Assembly (NCBI RefSeq): GCF_034180645.1
Contig: NZ_JAXFNY010000004.1
Span: 1 to 64,000 of the forward strand
DNA from: Mobiluncus sp034180645
GTDB lineage: Bacteria; Actinomycetota; Actinomycetes; Actinomycetales; Actinomycetaceae
DNA: 64,000 nt
Reading direction: 5' to 3'
Shown here: piece after piece, positions 17,134 to 25,557 of the stretch
Numbering within the stretch: position 1 is the first letter of the stretch
Layout: each line of letters begins with the position of its first letter
Position numbers and translations under genes: made by a program
The notes under the pieces: generated by a model
What the model was told of the DNA's origin: nothing
Databases searched by the model: none
What the model saw: only the letters and a program-made list of their open reading frames with translations

Positions 17134-17939
17134 TTTACAATCTCAATACATATAGGGGAATGAATTTTTGCCAGATGAAGCGACTGAAAAATGATTCTTA
17201 CCAACCGTCCAATAACGAGAGGCTCCCAGATCCCGATAGTTAACTTGCAATGTTCCGACAAAACTCTAGGATTATCATTTTTTGGAATTACACGAAAGTC
17301 TGCCAAATCACTTTGGCTACTGTTGCGGCTATATATAATACACTTTTCATACCTATCAATGAGTAAGGATAAAATACTCCAAAAGTTCGACATTTTTTCG
17401 CCTTGTATATAATCAATGCGTAAACTAATGTCACAGGGAAACTCACAGCCTCTAGAAATTGCTTCGATGTACCCCTCACCTCTAGCGTCAGGGAAAATTG
17501 GCTGAGGAACCATATCGCCTATGAACTGTAAAATCTTAGAATAATGGATATTTTCATCGACCCCAGACTTACCGTATTCGATAACGGAGCCCCACTCCGG
17601 TAAGTTGAGACTTCCCATACGAATTGCGACAGCATCCACTTGGGTACTCTTAACTTGTGATAAGCAATGAGATAGCATCCAAAATAATAAAGAAAATGCA
17701 GGTTTTTGCCGATCTGCGAAACTCACATATACCGATGACACCAGTCCCGGAATGTCCTGCGGCCACTTCTCTTCCGGGTGATAATACCAGGGAGCACATC
17801 TGTTTTCGGTAAAATCAAAGCACTCTTCGCACATTCCCTCAAATAGCTCAATTATCTGTTCTTTCTCGGATTCTGATATCTCTAAACTATCTTTGGTTAC
17901 AGTTTTAGAAACAAAATTAATTTCTACTGCATTGCCCAT
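17127..17939 (-). CDS. Cassette A cytosolic protein, unknown function
   Basis: An AT-rich gene for a protein of about 270 residues with no signal peptide and no membrane segment. It contains many Cys (for example MCEECFDF, CAPWYYH, GCEFPCD). No catalytic motif is recognised. The ATG at 17939 lies inside the end of the secreted gene (its TAG is reached 16 bases later), and two TTG codons upstream are alternatives. The 3' end overlaps the lipoprotein gene. It may protect against, or process, the secreted partner, but this is conjecture. Confidence 0.7.
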   Translation of the reverse strand: MGNAVEINFVSKTVTKDSLEISESEKEQIIELFEGMCEECFDFTENRCAPWYYHPEEKWPQDIPGLVSSVYVSFADRQKPAFSLLFWMLSHCLSQVKSTQVDAVAIRMGSLNLPEWGSVIEYGKSGVDENIHYSKILQFIGDMVPQPIFPDARGEGYIEAISRGCEFPCDISLRIDYIQGEKMSNFWSILSLLIDRYEKCIIYSRNSSQSDLADFRVIPKNDNPRVLSEHCKLTIGIWEPLVIGRLVRIIFQSLHLAKIHSPICIEIVKC

Positions 17940-18535
17940 GGCCAACAACTAATATCTCTGTTATTGGACTTATGCTCACCGTAGCTTTTTTGTACCCCAG
18001 GCGCATACCCGGTGCCGAATGTATGCCATGAAGTTGTTTTGCCGGTTACACATGCAACTCTAGCATTCGGTCCCGGTGTCTGCCCTTTGAGGCACGGTTT
18101 ACTTTCCCGAGCGTCTTCCATTCCCACCTTCACATATCGGTTACCATACCAGGCATATAGTTGAGCCGTAAGCCTCATGGTAGAAAACCTCGGATTTCCA
18201 ACCGGTTTCCAGCACACATGCCCTGACACTTCAGCAACGCCATTGGACGGATGAGGCTGATGCGCCGTAACCAGGCCACCATTGGGCGAGAGTAGATTCC
18301 GTTTCTGGTTGTGCGTCGTTGCTTGTGTTTCTCTCACCTCACCCACAAATTGAGTCTGCTGATTACTCTCCAACGGATCATCGTATGGAATAGGCTCTAT
18401 TGCGCCAGCAGCCGATGGAGCTGAAACCAGCAAAGATGCTGCTACGCAGCCAATCGCCACGGGTATGAAAACAGAACGAATGACATTCTCCCTTCCTAAT
18501 TTCAAAAAAACAGTCCGTGTTCCCGATTTTATCAC
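17924..18535 (-). CDS. Cassette A small secreted protein, doubtful start
   Basis: The open frame codes for a signal peptide (RSVFIPVAIGCVAASLLVSAP then AAGA) and a ~140-residue mature protein with four Cys (VSGHVCW, SKPCL, RVACV, DISCW) and an LYAWYGNRY segment. The frame's first start is GTG at 18535, but a TGATAAAAT -10-like element overlaps it. The strong ribosome site AGGAAGGGAG (18488-18497) sits just before an ATG (18486-18484) in the wrong frame and an in-frame ATT (18481). So either translation begins at a non-AUG codon, a weaker upstream start is used, or the gene has lost one base after its ATG. By eye it is related to the cassette B secreted protein. Confidence 0.65.
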   Translation of the reverse strand: MIKSGTRTVFLKLGRENVIRSVFIPVAIGCVAASLLVSAPSAAGAIEPIPYDDPLESNQQTQFVGEVRETQATTHNQKRNLLSPNGGLVTAHQPHPSNGVAEVSGHVCWKPVGNPRFSTMRLTAQLYAWYGNRYVKVGMEDARESKPCLKGQTPGPNARVACVTGKTTSWHTFGTGYAPGVQKSYGEHKSNNRDISCWPWAMQ

Positions 18536-18613
18536 CCAGCACCGACAAATACTGCAAATTCGCCATTGCTGGGAATCAGTTTGCGCACTCTCACAGAGAT
18601 AGAACTCATATCT

Positions 18614-19660
18614 CTAGTAATAATACGGAAACTCGTCCCAGTTCGGGGCCCGCTTCTCGAGGAAAGAGTCGCGGCCCTCGCGCGCCTCCGCGGTCCCATA
18701 CGCCAGCCGGGTCGCTTCCCCGGCAAACATTTGCATTCCGACCAGGCCGTCGTCCACCGCGTTGAAAGCATATTTCAACATGCGAATCGCCTGCGGGGAT
18801 TTCCCGGCGATGGTCAGCGCCCATTCCCAACCCACGCGTTCCAGGTCCGCGTGCGCCACCGCGCGGTTCACCACTCCCCAAGCCTCGGCTTGGGCGGCGG
18901 AATAGGTCTCGGCCAGGAAGAATATCTCGCGGGCGCGCTTATCCCCGGCTTGCCGCGCCAGCAGCCCCGAACCGTATCCGGCGTCAAACGAGCCAACATT
19001 CGCGTCGACCTGTTTGAACTGGGCGTGTTCCCGGCTGGCCAGCGCCAGGTCGCACACCATCACCAGCGAGTGTCCCCCACCGGCCGCCCACCCGTTGACC
19101 AGCGCAATGACCGGTTTCGGGGTGGCGCGAATGAGGCGCTGCACCTCCAGGATATGCAGCCGCCCATAGCGTCCGGCCGCGTCTCTCGGGTCAGGGAGGT
19201 CCGGAGTTTCTGGGGTTTCAGAGTGTTTCAGGTCAGCAGTCCGGTCGGCCGGGTTTCGGGTTTCACAAGGGCGTTCGGGCGGGTTTACTGCGCCCTCTAG
19301 CGGAAGTGGTGCGTCGTCGCGCGGAACGGTCACGTGATACTGGTAACCGTCAGCGCCGCGAACCCGCTGGTCTCCGCCGCTGCAAAACGCATAGCCGCCG
19401 TCGTGTGCCGGCCCGTTGCCGGTCAGCAAAATCGTGGCCACGCTGGCAGTCATGCGGGCGTGGTCCAGGCAACGATACAGCTGGTCCACAGTTTGGGGAC
19501 GAAAAGCGTTGCGCACCTCGGGCCGATTGAACGCAATGCGCACCACCGGCGCCGGGCTACCGTCCGCGCCCACGCCCCGGTGATAGGTCACATCGCTCAG
19601 CCCCTCCAGACCGACTTCCCGCCACCGTTTTGCCTCAAAAACATCTGACACTTCGTCCAT
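18614..19660 (-). CDS. menB: 1,4-Dihydroxy-2-naphthoyl-CoA synthase
   Basis: Crotonase-fold enzyme that closes the second ring in menaquinone synthesis, about 348 residues from the ATG at 19660. Motifs include IAFNRPEVRNAFRP, the oxyanion region FCSGGDQ, VNGWAAGGGHSLVMVCDL, SFDAGYGSG and the C-terminal FPYYY (FPYYF in most MenB). The frame extends 30 codons upstream to 19750, but homology begins near MDEVSDVFEAKRW. A poorly conserved, Pro/Asp-rich insert of roughly 35 residues lies between the GGDQ loop and RLHILEVQRLI and makes the protein longer than the usual 285-310 residues. It stands alone on the minus strand between cassette A and a small membrane protein gene. Confidence 0.94.
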   Translation of the reverse strand: MDEVSDVFEAKRWREVGLEGLSDVTYHRGVGADGSPAPVVRIAFNRPEVRNAFRPQTVDQLYRCLDHARMTASVATILLTGNGPAHDGGYAFCSGGDQRVRGADGYQYHVTVPRDDAPLPLEGAVNPPERPCETRNPADRTADLKHSETPETPDLPDPRDAAGRYGRLHILEVQRLIRATPKPVIALVNGWAAGGGHSLVMVCDLALASREHAQFKQVDANVGSFDAGYGSGLLARQAGDKRAREIFFLAETYSAAQAEAWGVVNRAVAHADLERVGWEWALTIAGKSPQAIRMLKYAFNAVDDGLVGMQMFAGEATRLAYGTAEAREGRDSFLEKRAPNWDEFPYYY

Positions 19661-19863
19661 GACCCAAATCTTAGTCGCTGAGACTGGAGCAAAACCAGAA
19701 ACAGGCGCACAGTCACCCTTCACCAATTGGTTGTGAGCCGCGACAATCAACCAAGCGATCAGAATTCCATATTTTCCTTAGTAGCTCAGCGCAAGGTGCT
19801 GTAAAATTGTTACGTCCAGTTCACACATGCGTATGCGTATTTTTCACAGAGGATTTGGTAAAA

Positions 19864-20061
19864 ATGAATATTCCACTGTTTTTTCAAAACCCTGCGTTCG
19901 TATATTTCATGACTTTCTCACCCTATGTATTGGGATTGATAGCGGTCGTGATGCTGGTGGTGATAGTGATTGAACTGCACAAACTCATCAAACTGATACA
20001 AGCCCAGATGGACAATCAACAAACTGTTTCGCCTGCAGACCAAACAGTTACTGAAAACTGA
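19864..20061 (+). CDS. Small single-pass membrane protein
   Basis: A 65-residue protein: a short N-terminus (MNIPLFFQNPAF), one long hydrophobic segment (VLGLIAVVMLVVIVIEL) and a polar Gln/Thr-rich tail. The ATG at 19864 has AGAGGA eleven bases upstream; a TTG at 19807 is the only earlier option and adds no recognisable sequence. It ends 14 bases inside the convergent DUF3048 gene. Function unknown. Confidence 0.6.
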   Translation: MNIPLFFQNPAFVYFMTFSPYVLGLIAVVMLVVIVIELHKLIKLIQAQMDNQQTVSPADQTVTEN

Positions 20062-21172
20062 AGTTAGTGTTGGGCAGCAACTCAATCCAGGTGGTGCCCC
20101 GGTTGAGCAGGACGGGCTGACCGGCCGAGTCCGTCAACAGTAGCGGCGAGCCTTCGGAATCTTTGGACCAAGTCACTTGGGCAACCGACCCCCCGCTCGC
20201 CACGTAGGCGGTTCCACTACCGGTCAGCACCGTTTCCGGGACAGCAGCCCCGGCCGCGTCTTTCGCGCCAGTGTCGACGATGCTGGTCAACACCACCACC
20301 ACGTTATCGGTTTGCAGCGGGACTCCCGAGCGAGCGCTCGCCGCCACGCCCCCGTCGGACCGCTGCCAGCGAGAACCGGTCCAGGTGTAGCCCGCTACCA
20401 GGGACGGGAAGCGGGCCGCCAGGGTGTTCGCCGGAGTTCCTGACGAAATCGCGGTGGGAGGCTCCCCTAGGTCAGGGTTGACGAAATCGAAAATTGGGGG
20501 CGCATCGGGCTCAATAGTGTGGTCTTTGCCGACCTTTTCGTAAAGTTTAGGAATCGAGAGGTAGAGGTTGTGGGGCATGGCGCGGAACTTCACGCGATAC
20601 AGCGCCCCCAGCGCCTGATCTTCGTTGAATCCAAGCAGCCCCGAGTCTTGCACCCGGGATTCATAAACCGGCACGCCACCGGAATAGACCAGCATTCCGC
20701 CGAACGGAGCCGCTATGCACGGATCCATCGGCCGCACGGAACGCACCGGGCCGATTTCCTCGGGAGTATGCGTATGAAACACAGCGTTATACCTGGTCAT
20801 GCCACCTTCAACCTGTTCTTCAAACACGATGTCGGCGTCCTCCAGCCCGGATTGCGGACGAGCCGCCACGGTGTTCTCCACTTTCACCGCCACCGCGGGG
20901 TGCGGGGTCAGGTCTTCACGAGGTAGGCCAGTCAAGGGCCAAGAGGCGGGTTCCTCGGGCTGGGTGGTAGGGGGAGGGGCCTTTTCCGGCTCGGGTGTCG
21001 AATTTGCACAGGCTGAAAGCCCCAGCATTCCCAGCATTGTCCAGAAAGCCACGAAAACCGCTAGAATCTTATTGAAACCGGCTGTATGACGGGTTCCGGG
21101 CACGTTGCTACGTCCGGCGCAAACGACTTTGTTTGCCACATTTTCTGCGGTGTTGTCCCAGGTTACAGCCAT
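20048..21172 (-). CDS. DUF3048 (YerB-like) lipoprotein
   Basis: A 374-residue protein with a late signal peptide (residues ~34-55) ending in the lipobox LGLSAC, then a Pro-rich linker and the DUF3048 domain (PLTGLP, PAVAVKVENTVAARPQSGLEDADIVFEE, GGMTRYNAVFH, IGPVRSVRP, YESRVQ, PHNLYLS). DUF3048 proteins are extracytoplasmic and of uncertain role. About 30 residues precede the signal peptide, so the true start may be one of two downstream GTG codons. Its 5' end faces menE with only 25 bases between starts. Confidence 0.88.
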   Translation of the reverse strand: MAVTWDNTAENVANKVVCAGRSNVPGTRHTAGFNKILAVFVAFWTMLGMLGLSACANSTPEPEKAPPPTTQPEEPASWPLTGLPREDLTPHPAVAVKVENTVAARPQSGLEDADIVFEEQVEGGMTRYNAVFHTHTPEEIGPVRSVRPMDPCIAAPFGGMLVYSGGVPVYESRVQDSGLLGFNEDQALGALYRVKFRAMPHNLYLSIPKLYEKVGKDHTIEPDAPPIFDFVNPDLGEPPTAISSGTPANTLAARFPSLVAGYTWTGSRWQRSDGGVAASARSGVPLQTDNVVVVLTSIVDTGAKDAAGAAVPETVLTGSGTAYVASGGSVAQVTWSKDSEGSPLLLTDSAGQPVLLNRGTTWIELLPNTNFSFQ

Positions 21173-21197
21173 AATTGAACTTTAGCGTTAAGGCAGG

Positions 21198-22790
21198 GTG
21201 AAGTTGGTGAGTGACACAGCGAAGCGGGGAGTTCCCGTCCGGTTCTGTTTCCTGACGGGTGGCACGAAGCCCCAGGACGTAGTCAGTCTGGCCGAATTTT
21301 TGGATACCGCGATTGAGCCTTTTCTGACTACCGAGGAAGAACTCGCCCGCAGCGGTCGGCAAATCGCGGACGACTACGACTGGGAGGCGGCGTTCGCGGA
21401 AGTCCGCGCCGAGGAGGACTCACAAACCCCGGAATCCCCAGAAGAATCGGACTTGCTTGCGGAATCGGAATCACCCGAACAGCCTGCTGAGACCACCCTC
21501 GACGCTACCGACACTGAAAAACCCGCAGACGACACTGCTGAGAGCACCCCCGCGGACGCACCCCCCAGCCAGCCGGTACGTGAAATCCTGGTTCCCATCG
21601 CCCCGGGAGTCGATCCGGAACAGGCCCGCCAAACCCTGCGGTCGCGCCTGAATGGGCCTCTACCAGCCAAAACCGACTTAATTATGCAGACCTCCGGCTC
21701 TCAGACCGGCAATGGGCATTTGGTGGCGATTTCCGCCAGCGCCCTGGTGTCCTCCGCCCGTTCGACCCTGGCTGCCCTGGGCGGGCCGGGCCGCTGGATT
21801 CTGGCACTGCCGACTCACCACGTGGCAGGGCTGCAGGTGTTGACCCGTTCGCTTATTTCTGGGACGAAACCCGTCATCGTGGATACCACTAACGGATTTA
21901 AGCCCGCCAGCCTGGTGCGCGCGGTGGAACGCGCCACCAAGGATTCAACCCTGCCGGTGTATCTGTCGTTAGTGCCGACCCAGGTGTCAAAGATTCTGGA
22001 CGAGGGCGGGGACGCGGTCGAGGCCTTGGCGAAAGTGGACACCATATTGGTTGGGGGTGCCACATTTACCACGTTCCTGGCCGACCGGGCCAAAGCCGTG
22101 GGCTGGCACGTGGTGGAGACTTACGGGATGACGGAAACCTGCGGAGGCTGTGTCTATGACGGGATTCCCCTGCTGGGAACCCAAGTTTCTACCGTGGGCG
22201 ATACCGTGTGGATTACCGGCACGTCTTTGATGGAGGGCTACGTTGAGAAACCGCCGTCTGGAGTCGATCCTGCGGAGGTTTCGCCGTGGATTCAGATGGG
22301 GCCGCGCCGCTGGTTTAAGACTTCCGACACCGGCCGGATGGAAGGTCCGCGCCTGATTATCCAGGGCCGTACCGATGATGTCATCAACACCGGCGGGGTG
22401 AAAGTTCATGCTTCCGCAGTTGAGCAGGCTTCTTTAAGTGTGCCGGGGGTTGGTGAAGTGTGTGTGGTCGGGCTGCCCGATGCACGCTGGGGTGAACTGG
22501 TGACCGCGGTGGTGGTGCCTGGAGACGACCTCGACGTGGATTTGCTGGCTCCGATGTTGGGCTCCCCGGCTTCCTTGGGGGTTCGGGGGAAAGATGGAAA
22601 TACTGAGCCGGATTCTCTGGCGGCGCGGATTCGCACCGCCGTCACCGCGGAGCTCGGCGCTGCACACGCTCCCCGCGTGGTCGTGGTGGTGCAGCATCTG
22701 CCCACGTTAGGACCGGGCAAGGTGGCTCGTCACGAGGTCACCGAGCTGGCGAAACGGGAACTTCGCGCCGGTCGCGCTTGGGTGCGCTAA
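21198..22790 (+). CDS. menE: o-Succinylbenzoate-CoA ligase
   Basis: The 530-residue acyl-adenylating enzyme of menaquinone synthesis has A3 motif TSGSQTGNGHLVAIS, LPTHHVAGLQVL, the A5 region VVETYGMTETCGG, A7/A8 TSDTGRMEGPRLIIQGRTDDVINTGG... and VKVHASAVE. The A3 loop has His where most family members have Lys or Arg. A highly acidic stretch of about 75 residues (~55-130, rich in Glu, Asp, Pro and Ser) separates the N-terminus from the AMP-binding core and looks like a disordered insertion. The start is GTG; a second GTG three codons later is equally likely. Confidence 0.9.
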   Translation: MKLVSDTAKRGVPVRFCFLTGGTKPQDVVSLAEFLDTAIEPFLTTEEELARSGRQIADDYDWEAAFAEVRAEEDSQTPESPEESDLLAESESPEQPAETTLDATDTEKPADDTAESTPADAPPSQPVREILVPIAPGVDPEQARQTLRSRLNGPLPAKTDLIMQTSGSQTGNGHLVAISASALVSSARSTLAALGGPGRWILALPTHHVAGLQVLTRSLISGTKPVIVDTTNGFKPASLVRAVERATKDSTLPVYLSLVPTQVSKILDEGGDAVEALAKVDTILVGGATFTTFLADRAKAVGWHVVETYGMTETCGGCVYDGIPLLGTQVSTVGDTVWITGTSLMEGYVEKPPSGVDPAEVSPWIQMGPRRWFKTSDTGRMEGPRLIIQGRTDDVINTGGVKVHASAVEQASLSVPGVGEVCVVGLPDARWGELVTAVVVPGDDLDVDLLAPMLGSPASLGVRGKDGNTEPDSLAARIRTAVTAELGAAHAPRVVVVVQHLPTLGPGKVARHEVTELAKRELRAGRAWVR

Positions 22791-22815
22791 CCGAGCCCCG
22801 CAGGTTCGGGCGGGC

Positions 22816-23208
22816 TTAGGACTGCGCCCGGGAGCGCTGCGAGGAGTTCCGGATTAGCCCCGCTATGAGGTTGGGGATAAACGCAAAACCGACATAGATG
22901 CCGGCGAATAGGACAAATTCGTCCCAGTGGATGCTGAGGTCGGCAGCCGCGTCCATCGCCAGAAAAAAGTGCGGAATAAACAGTACTACCGGAGCGATGA
23001 GCCACCACAGCGACCAGCCGTTGACAATCCCGTCCGCAACCCCGCACCCCAGTCCCAAAAGCGGTAACGCCAGGTAGAAAATCAGCAAAATCCACCCAAA
23101 ACCACAATCGCCCACCAACTTAAAAATCGGTTGGGTCACATAGGGCAAAGCCAGGAACAGCACGGCATAAGCAGCCCAGAGAATCCAGCGTGATTTGGGG
23201 TTAGACAT
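22816..23208 (-). CDS. Four-segment membrane protein, unknown function
   Basis: A 130-residue protein of mostly hydrophobic sequence with four likely membrane segments (WAAYAVLFLALPYV; WILLIFYLALPLLGLGCGV; WWLIAPVVLFIPHFFLAM; FVLFAGIYVGFAFIPNLIAG) and a basic C-terminus. The ATG at 23208 has AAGGGG six bases upstream and is preferred over the ATG ten codons earlier. It is convergent with menE, 25 bases apart. No family is recognised. Confidence 0.75.
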   Translation of the reverse strand: MSNPKSRWILWAAYAVLFLALPYVTQPIFKLVGDCGFGWILLIFYLALPLLGLGCGVADGIVNGWSLWWLIAPVVLFIPHFFLAMDAAADLSIHWDEFVLFAGIYVGFAFIPNLIAGLIRNSSQRSRAQS

Positions 23209-23365
23209 CTGCGACCCCTTCTTTGCGAATAAAACCATTTAAAAATCATAATACCGGTCGCCTCCCCCCGCATTATTTATACTATTTTCTCCGTTGGTAT
23301 CTTCCAGGCATGTCCAGAAATCGACAAAACAAGAAAGACCACTGGTTATACGTTAAGATGAAGCC

Positions 23366-23830
23366 GTGGCCAGAGTTTTGTTGTTTATCTTGTGGTTGGC
23401 GCTGACCCTGTATGCGCTGATTGATTGCATTCGCACCCCGAAAGATAACATGCCCGGCAAGGTGCCAAAGATTTTGTGGATTCTACTGATTTTGCTGCTG
23501 AGCCCCATCGGAGCGATTGCGTGGGTAATCGTGTCCCGAGTCGCCGCAGCCGAAGCCAAAGGCGGGGTTATCGAACCGAATATCTGGTCTAGTGAGGAAT
23601 CCGTACCCATCAGTCTCGGACGAAAACCTGCCCCGAAACAGCCCAGCGCTCCTGACGACGACCCGGAATTCCTCGAGGAAGTCAGTCGGAAACTGCGCGA
23701 GAAACAGCGTGAAGAATACGAACGCAAGAAGCGGGAGAAAGAGGACGAAAAACTCCAGCCCCGCCCGGACGAAAATTCCGACCCAGAGAAGCCCACAGAC
23801 CCCCAAAATCCCCCGGACCCCGCGGACTGA
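23366..23830 (+). CDS. PLDc_N-domain membrane protein
   Basis: A 154-residue protein starting at GTG. It has a hydrophobic start (RVLLFILWLALTLYALIDCI), the turn RTPKDNMPGKVPKILWILLILLLSPIGAIAWVIV and then a charged tail rich in Lys, Glu and Pro. The two-segment unit with P.K..W.L..L..PIG...W matches the PLDc_N (cardiolipin-synthase N-terminal) domain, common as a stand-alone protein in Actinobacteria. The tail is probably disordered. Function unknown. Confidence 0.85.
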   Translation: MARVLLFILWLALTLYALIDCIRTPKDNMPGKVPKILWILLILLLSPIGAIAWVIVSRVAAAEAKGGVIEPNIWSSEESVPISLGRKPAPKQPSAPDDDPEFLEEVSRKLREKQREEYERKKREKEDEKLQPRPDENSDPEKPTDPQNPPDPAD

Positions 23831-23873
23831 CCCGACACGAAATCCTAGCCACCCGAGCTTGTGCCCCCGCCAG

Positions 23874-23895
23874 AAAACCGCACGTACCCGGTTTT
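23874..23895. terminator. Hairpin between convergent PLDc_N and AI-2E genes
   Basis: AAAACCG (23874-23880) pairs with CGGTTTT (23889-23895) over an 8-base loop, 44 bases after the plus-strand stop. On the plus strand the stem ends in TTTT, so it may terminate the PLDc_N gene. Confidence 0.45.
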
Positions 23896-24008
23896 GCCCC
23901 GGTATCACCAGACTCACCTAGCTACCCCGAGACTCACAGCCGACAAATCGGCCTGGTGAACCGGGAAAACCCTGACCTATCGCCGGGCGAAATCAGCAGG
24001 CCGGATTG

Positions 24009-25424
24009 CTATTCCTCGGTTTTCTCAGAGGGGTCGGACTTCTTGGCTTTCTCTTTTTCAGCCTTTTGTGCAGCCTGCACCAGGGCTTCCTGGTTCAGTT
24101 TGTCCAAGGTCGCTTGCGCCCGGGCACGTTCTTTCTCAGCCGCGTCATGGATCTGTTCCTCGCGCAACCGCGTATCGAAACTCCGGGATTCCCCGGTGAC
24201 ATCGTCGAACCCGTCCCCGTCACGGTCACGTTTTTTCCGGTCTACCACCAGGGAGGTCGGCTCATCGGAGGGCCGGAAGAACACATCAATCCAGGCCGTG
24301 CGCGGGTCGGAGTCCACAAAGATAGCTTTAAAGAACAGCGTGAGCGGCACCGCCAGAATCGCGCCAAGCGGGCCCATCACCGTGGACCACACCATCAAAG
24401 ACAGGAACGAAACGGTGGCGTTCAAGCCCACCGCGTTCCCGGCGATGCGAGGCTGCAAAATGTTCAGGAACAGCAGCGACGCGACCATGTAACCGATGAA
24501 TACCCCGACAGCGGGCCACACCCCGCCCAGCGCCAAAGCCAGCAAAATCGGGGGAATCATGGACAGAATGAATCCCACCGCGGGAATGTAGTTCGCCACG
24601 AAAGCGAGGATGCCCCAGGTCCAGGGGGTCGGCACGCCAAACGCAAAGAGAATTCCTACATCCACCAGCGCCACGACAGCACCAAAAACGGTGGTCATCA
24701 GGAAGTAGGTCCGCACCCGCAGGGAGAAATTGCGCAGGGCGATGGCGAAACCTGGCACGTAGGAAGCCAGCTCGGCTGCGCGGCGGCGTACCACAACGAT
24801 GTCCCCGACCACAAAAATCGACACCATGATGATAAAGAACAGGGTGGTTCCCGCGCCGCTAATCTGGTTAGCAAAACCGGACAGGTAGGAAAAAATCCGG
24901 TTAATATCCACGTTCTTCCAGGAATCCAACACGGCGGAAGTGTCGAAGCCGCGTTGATCCAACTGACTGATGGCTTGTTCATAGAGGGCCTGGAACTTTG
25001 AGCCGTAGCGAGGCAATTCGGTGACCATTGCGGTGATGGCAATCGCAATCAACCCCAGCATGACAAACAGGATGACAAACAACAGCACGATGTTGACCAA
25101 AGCGGCCAAACCCACCGGCCAGCGATGACGAATCAGCCACTCCGAAACCGGTCGCACCGCCAACGCCAGCGAAAATGCCAGGAAAGTTGGCATGAACACC
25201 CCAGCAATCTGGGCCAGAAGGAAAATTATCAGCGCGCTGGCCGCCAGGGCGAAAGCGAAGCGCATCCCGGTCGGCCAGGCAGCCAAACCGGAGGCTTTCT
25301 CTTCTAACTCCTTGACCTCTACCGTGTTCCCCACCTCAACGGCGCTGCTCGACTCGTCACCGGTGTTACCAGACCTTACCGCCTGAACCATATCTTTGGC
25401 CTTATCCAACAATCCCATAGCCAT
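24009..25424 (-). CDS. AI-2E family (PerM/UPF0118) transporter
   Basis: A 471-residue membrane protein. After a short cytosolic start, hydrophobic segments include FAFALAASALIIFLLAQIAGVF, LVNIVLLFVILFVMLGLIAIAI, FFIIMVSIFVVGDIVVV, FGAVVALVDVGILFAF and LAFVANYIPAVGFILSMIPPILLAL. The GVPTPWTWGILAFVANYIPAVG and FLNILQPRIAGNAVGLNA segments are family hallmarks. A long, charged C-terminal coiled region (EEQIHDAAEKERARAQATLDKL...) is an extra. Members export signals or act as ion-coupled permeases; the substrate cannot be told. A second ATG two codons later is equally good. It is downstream of rpoC but separated by a terminator. Confidence 0.9.
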   Translation of the reverse strand: MAMGLLDKAKDMVQAVRSGNTGDESSSAVEVGNTVEVKELEEKASGLAAWPTGMRFAFALAASALIIFLLAQIAGVFMPTFLAFSLALAVRPVSEWLIRHRWPVGLAALVNIVLLFVILFVMLGLIAIAITAMVTELPRYGSKFQALYEQAISQLDQRGFDTSAVLDSWKNVDINRIFSYLSGFANQISGAGTTLFFIIMVSIFVVGDIVVVRRRAAELASYVPGFAIALRNFSLRVRTYFLMTTVFGAVVALVDVGILFAFGVPTPWTWGILAFVANYIPAVGFILSMIPPILLALALGGVWPAVGVFIGYMVASLLFLNILQPRIAGNAVGLNATVSFLSLMVWSTVMGPLGAILAVPLTLFFKAIFVDSDPRTAWIDVFFRPSDEPTSLVVDRKKRDRDGDGFDDVTGESRSFDTRLREEQIHDAAEKERARAQATLDKLNQEALVQAAQKAEKEKAKKSDPSEKTEE

Positions 25425-25455
25425 AACCCTATCAACCGGGTGTTGAAAAACTGAA

Positions 25456-25493
25456 GTTCCCGGCCCGCCAACCGCAGCTGGCGAACCGGGAAC
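25456..25493 (-). terminator. rpoBC operon terminator
   Basis: GTTCCCGG (25456-25463) and CCGGGAAC (25486-25493) form the stem, extended inside by GCCA/TGGC (25467-25470 and 25479-25482). On the minus strand the stem is followed by TTCAGTTTTTC. It lies 65 bases past the rpoC stop. Confidence 0.75.
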
Positions 25494-25557
25494 CCCGAAA
25501 CTATTGAATTAAACCCGATTTAGCCCCGTAATCACAGGTCATCGAGCATTGTCGGCC

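Noticed and set aside
16414..18613. Duplication of the menB 3' end flanking cassette A, as seen for galM and cassette B
   Set aside because: I looked for a copy of the menB end in 16414-16569 and found none, so the insertion mechanism of cassette A is not shown.
23483..23917. Minus-strand frames opposite the PLDc_N gene
   Set aside because: Ser/Phe/Gly-rich antisense of a charged tail; no ribosome site.
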